A stretch of 48,197 bases of DNA from Oleiharenicola sp. (GTDB lineage Bacteria; Verrucomicrobiota; Verrucomicrobiia; Opitutales; Opitutaceae). The DNA lies in NCBI GenBank assembly GCA_025363455.1, contig JANYDW010000049.1, positions 1-48,197 on the forward strand, given 5' to 3'. This document shows, one piece after another, positions 48,127 to 48,197 of this stretch (position 1 is the first letter of the stretch; every line of letters starts with the position of its first letter). Under the pieces are notes generated by a model, which saw nothing but the letters and a program-made list of their open reading frames with translations, was not told the DNA's origin and did no database searches. The position numbers and the translations under genes are program-made.

Positions 48127-48197
48127 TGGAGGGCCCGCGTCGCTACGGGCCGATCTAACTGGAGGGTCGGGCTCCCGGCCGACCGCGGTCGGGCGGG
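48127..48197. repeat. Palindromic repeat, GGAGGGC-foot type, cut by the window edge
   Basis: TTGGAGGGCCCGCGTCGCTA with GGGCC, then TGGAGGGTCGGGCTCCCGGC with CGACC. Same foot (TGGAGGG) as the pair at 7274-7342. The right end is outside the window. Confidence 0.6.

Noticed and set aside
48127..48197. tRNA-like hairpins at the right edge
   Set aside because: No T-loop or anticodon arm pattern; the sequence matches the GGAGGGC palindrome family.

Overview
The window looks like a stretch of chromosome from a Verrucomicrobiota bacterium, most likely family Opitutaceae. The evidence is a high-GC housekeeping set, a divergent LacI-type regulator and TonB receptor pair, a secreted papain-like protease with a verrucomicrobial-style N-terminal domain, cyanobacterial/plant-type Pgi, the gene order rpmF-plsX-fabH, and translation starts that almost never carry a Shine-Dalgarno sequence. 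No 16S gene is present, so the assignment is an inference from gene content.

Layout. 1-3.1 kb: a TonB-dependent receptor cut off at its 3' end by what looks like an insertion-sequence end, divergent from a LacI-family regulator with two CpG-centred palindromes between them. 3.5-8.2 kb: MBL-fold nuclease-like protein, DUF3108-like protein, 3-methyladenine glycosylase, rplU-rpmA, small membrane protein, scpB. 8.3-14.8 kb: pgi, secreted leucine-rich-repeat protein, 50-residue lipoprotein, rsmI, Ppx/GppA phosphatase, rluD. 14.9-19.7 kb: adenosine-deaminase-family enzyme, M29 aminopeptidase, lpxK, class V aminotransferase. 19.7-20.2 kb: a lone GIY-YIG nuclease gene bracketed by two inverted pairs of one 30-base palindromic repeat. 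20.3-29.1 kb: topB, a secreted helical protein, class II fba, secreted C1 peptidase, Kelch protein and a second M29 aminopeptidase carrying palindromes in frame. 29.2-33.9 kb: ECF sigma factor, secreted protein, and a hybrid sensor kinase broken by two frameshifts. 34.2-42.9 kb: glmM, trpD, uppP, rpmF-plsX-fabH, a BamD-like TPR protein, lptE, rpe. 42.8-44.1 kb: an AT-richer patch with an orphan membrane protein, next to a toxin-antitoxin pair. 44.4-48.1 kb: ABC importer binding protein and ATPase with no permease, then hpt.

Many genes are cell-envelope or housekeeping functions: lipid A (lpxK), LPS transport (lptE), peptidoglycan precursors (glmM, uppP), fatty-acid and phospholipid initiation (plsX, fabH), sugar phosphates (pgi, fba, rpe), ribosome and RNA modification (rplU, rpmA, rpmF, rsmI, rluD).

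The most unusual feature is the density of interspersed palindromes. At least five families are visible. One has the GTAG foot typical of REP sequences and repeatedly sits so that GTAG supplies the TAG stop codon of a gene. A second family (GTGGGAGGGG...) is translated inside an aminopeptidase and at the start of lptE. A third brackets the GIY-YIG gene. No RAYT (Y1) transposase is in the window, so the GIY-YIG cassette is the best local candidate for a repeat-associated mobile system.
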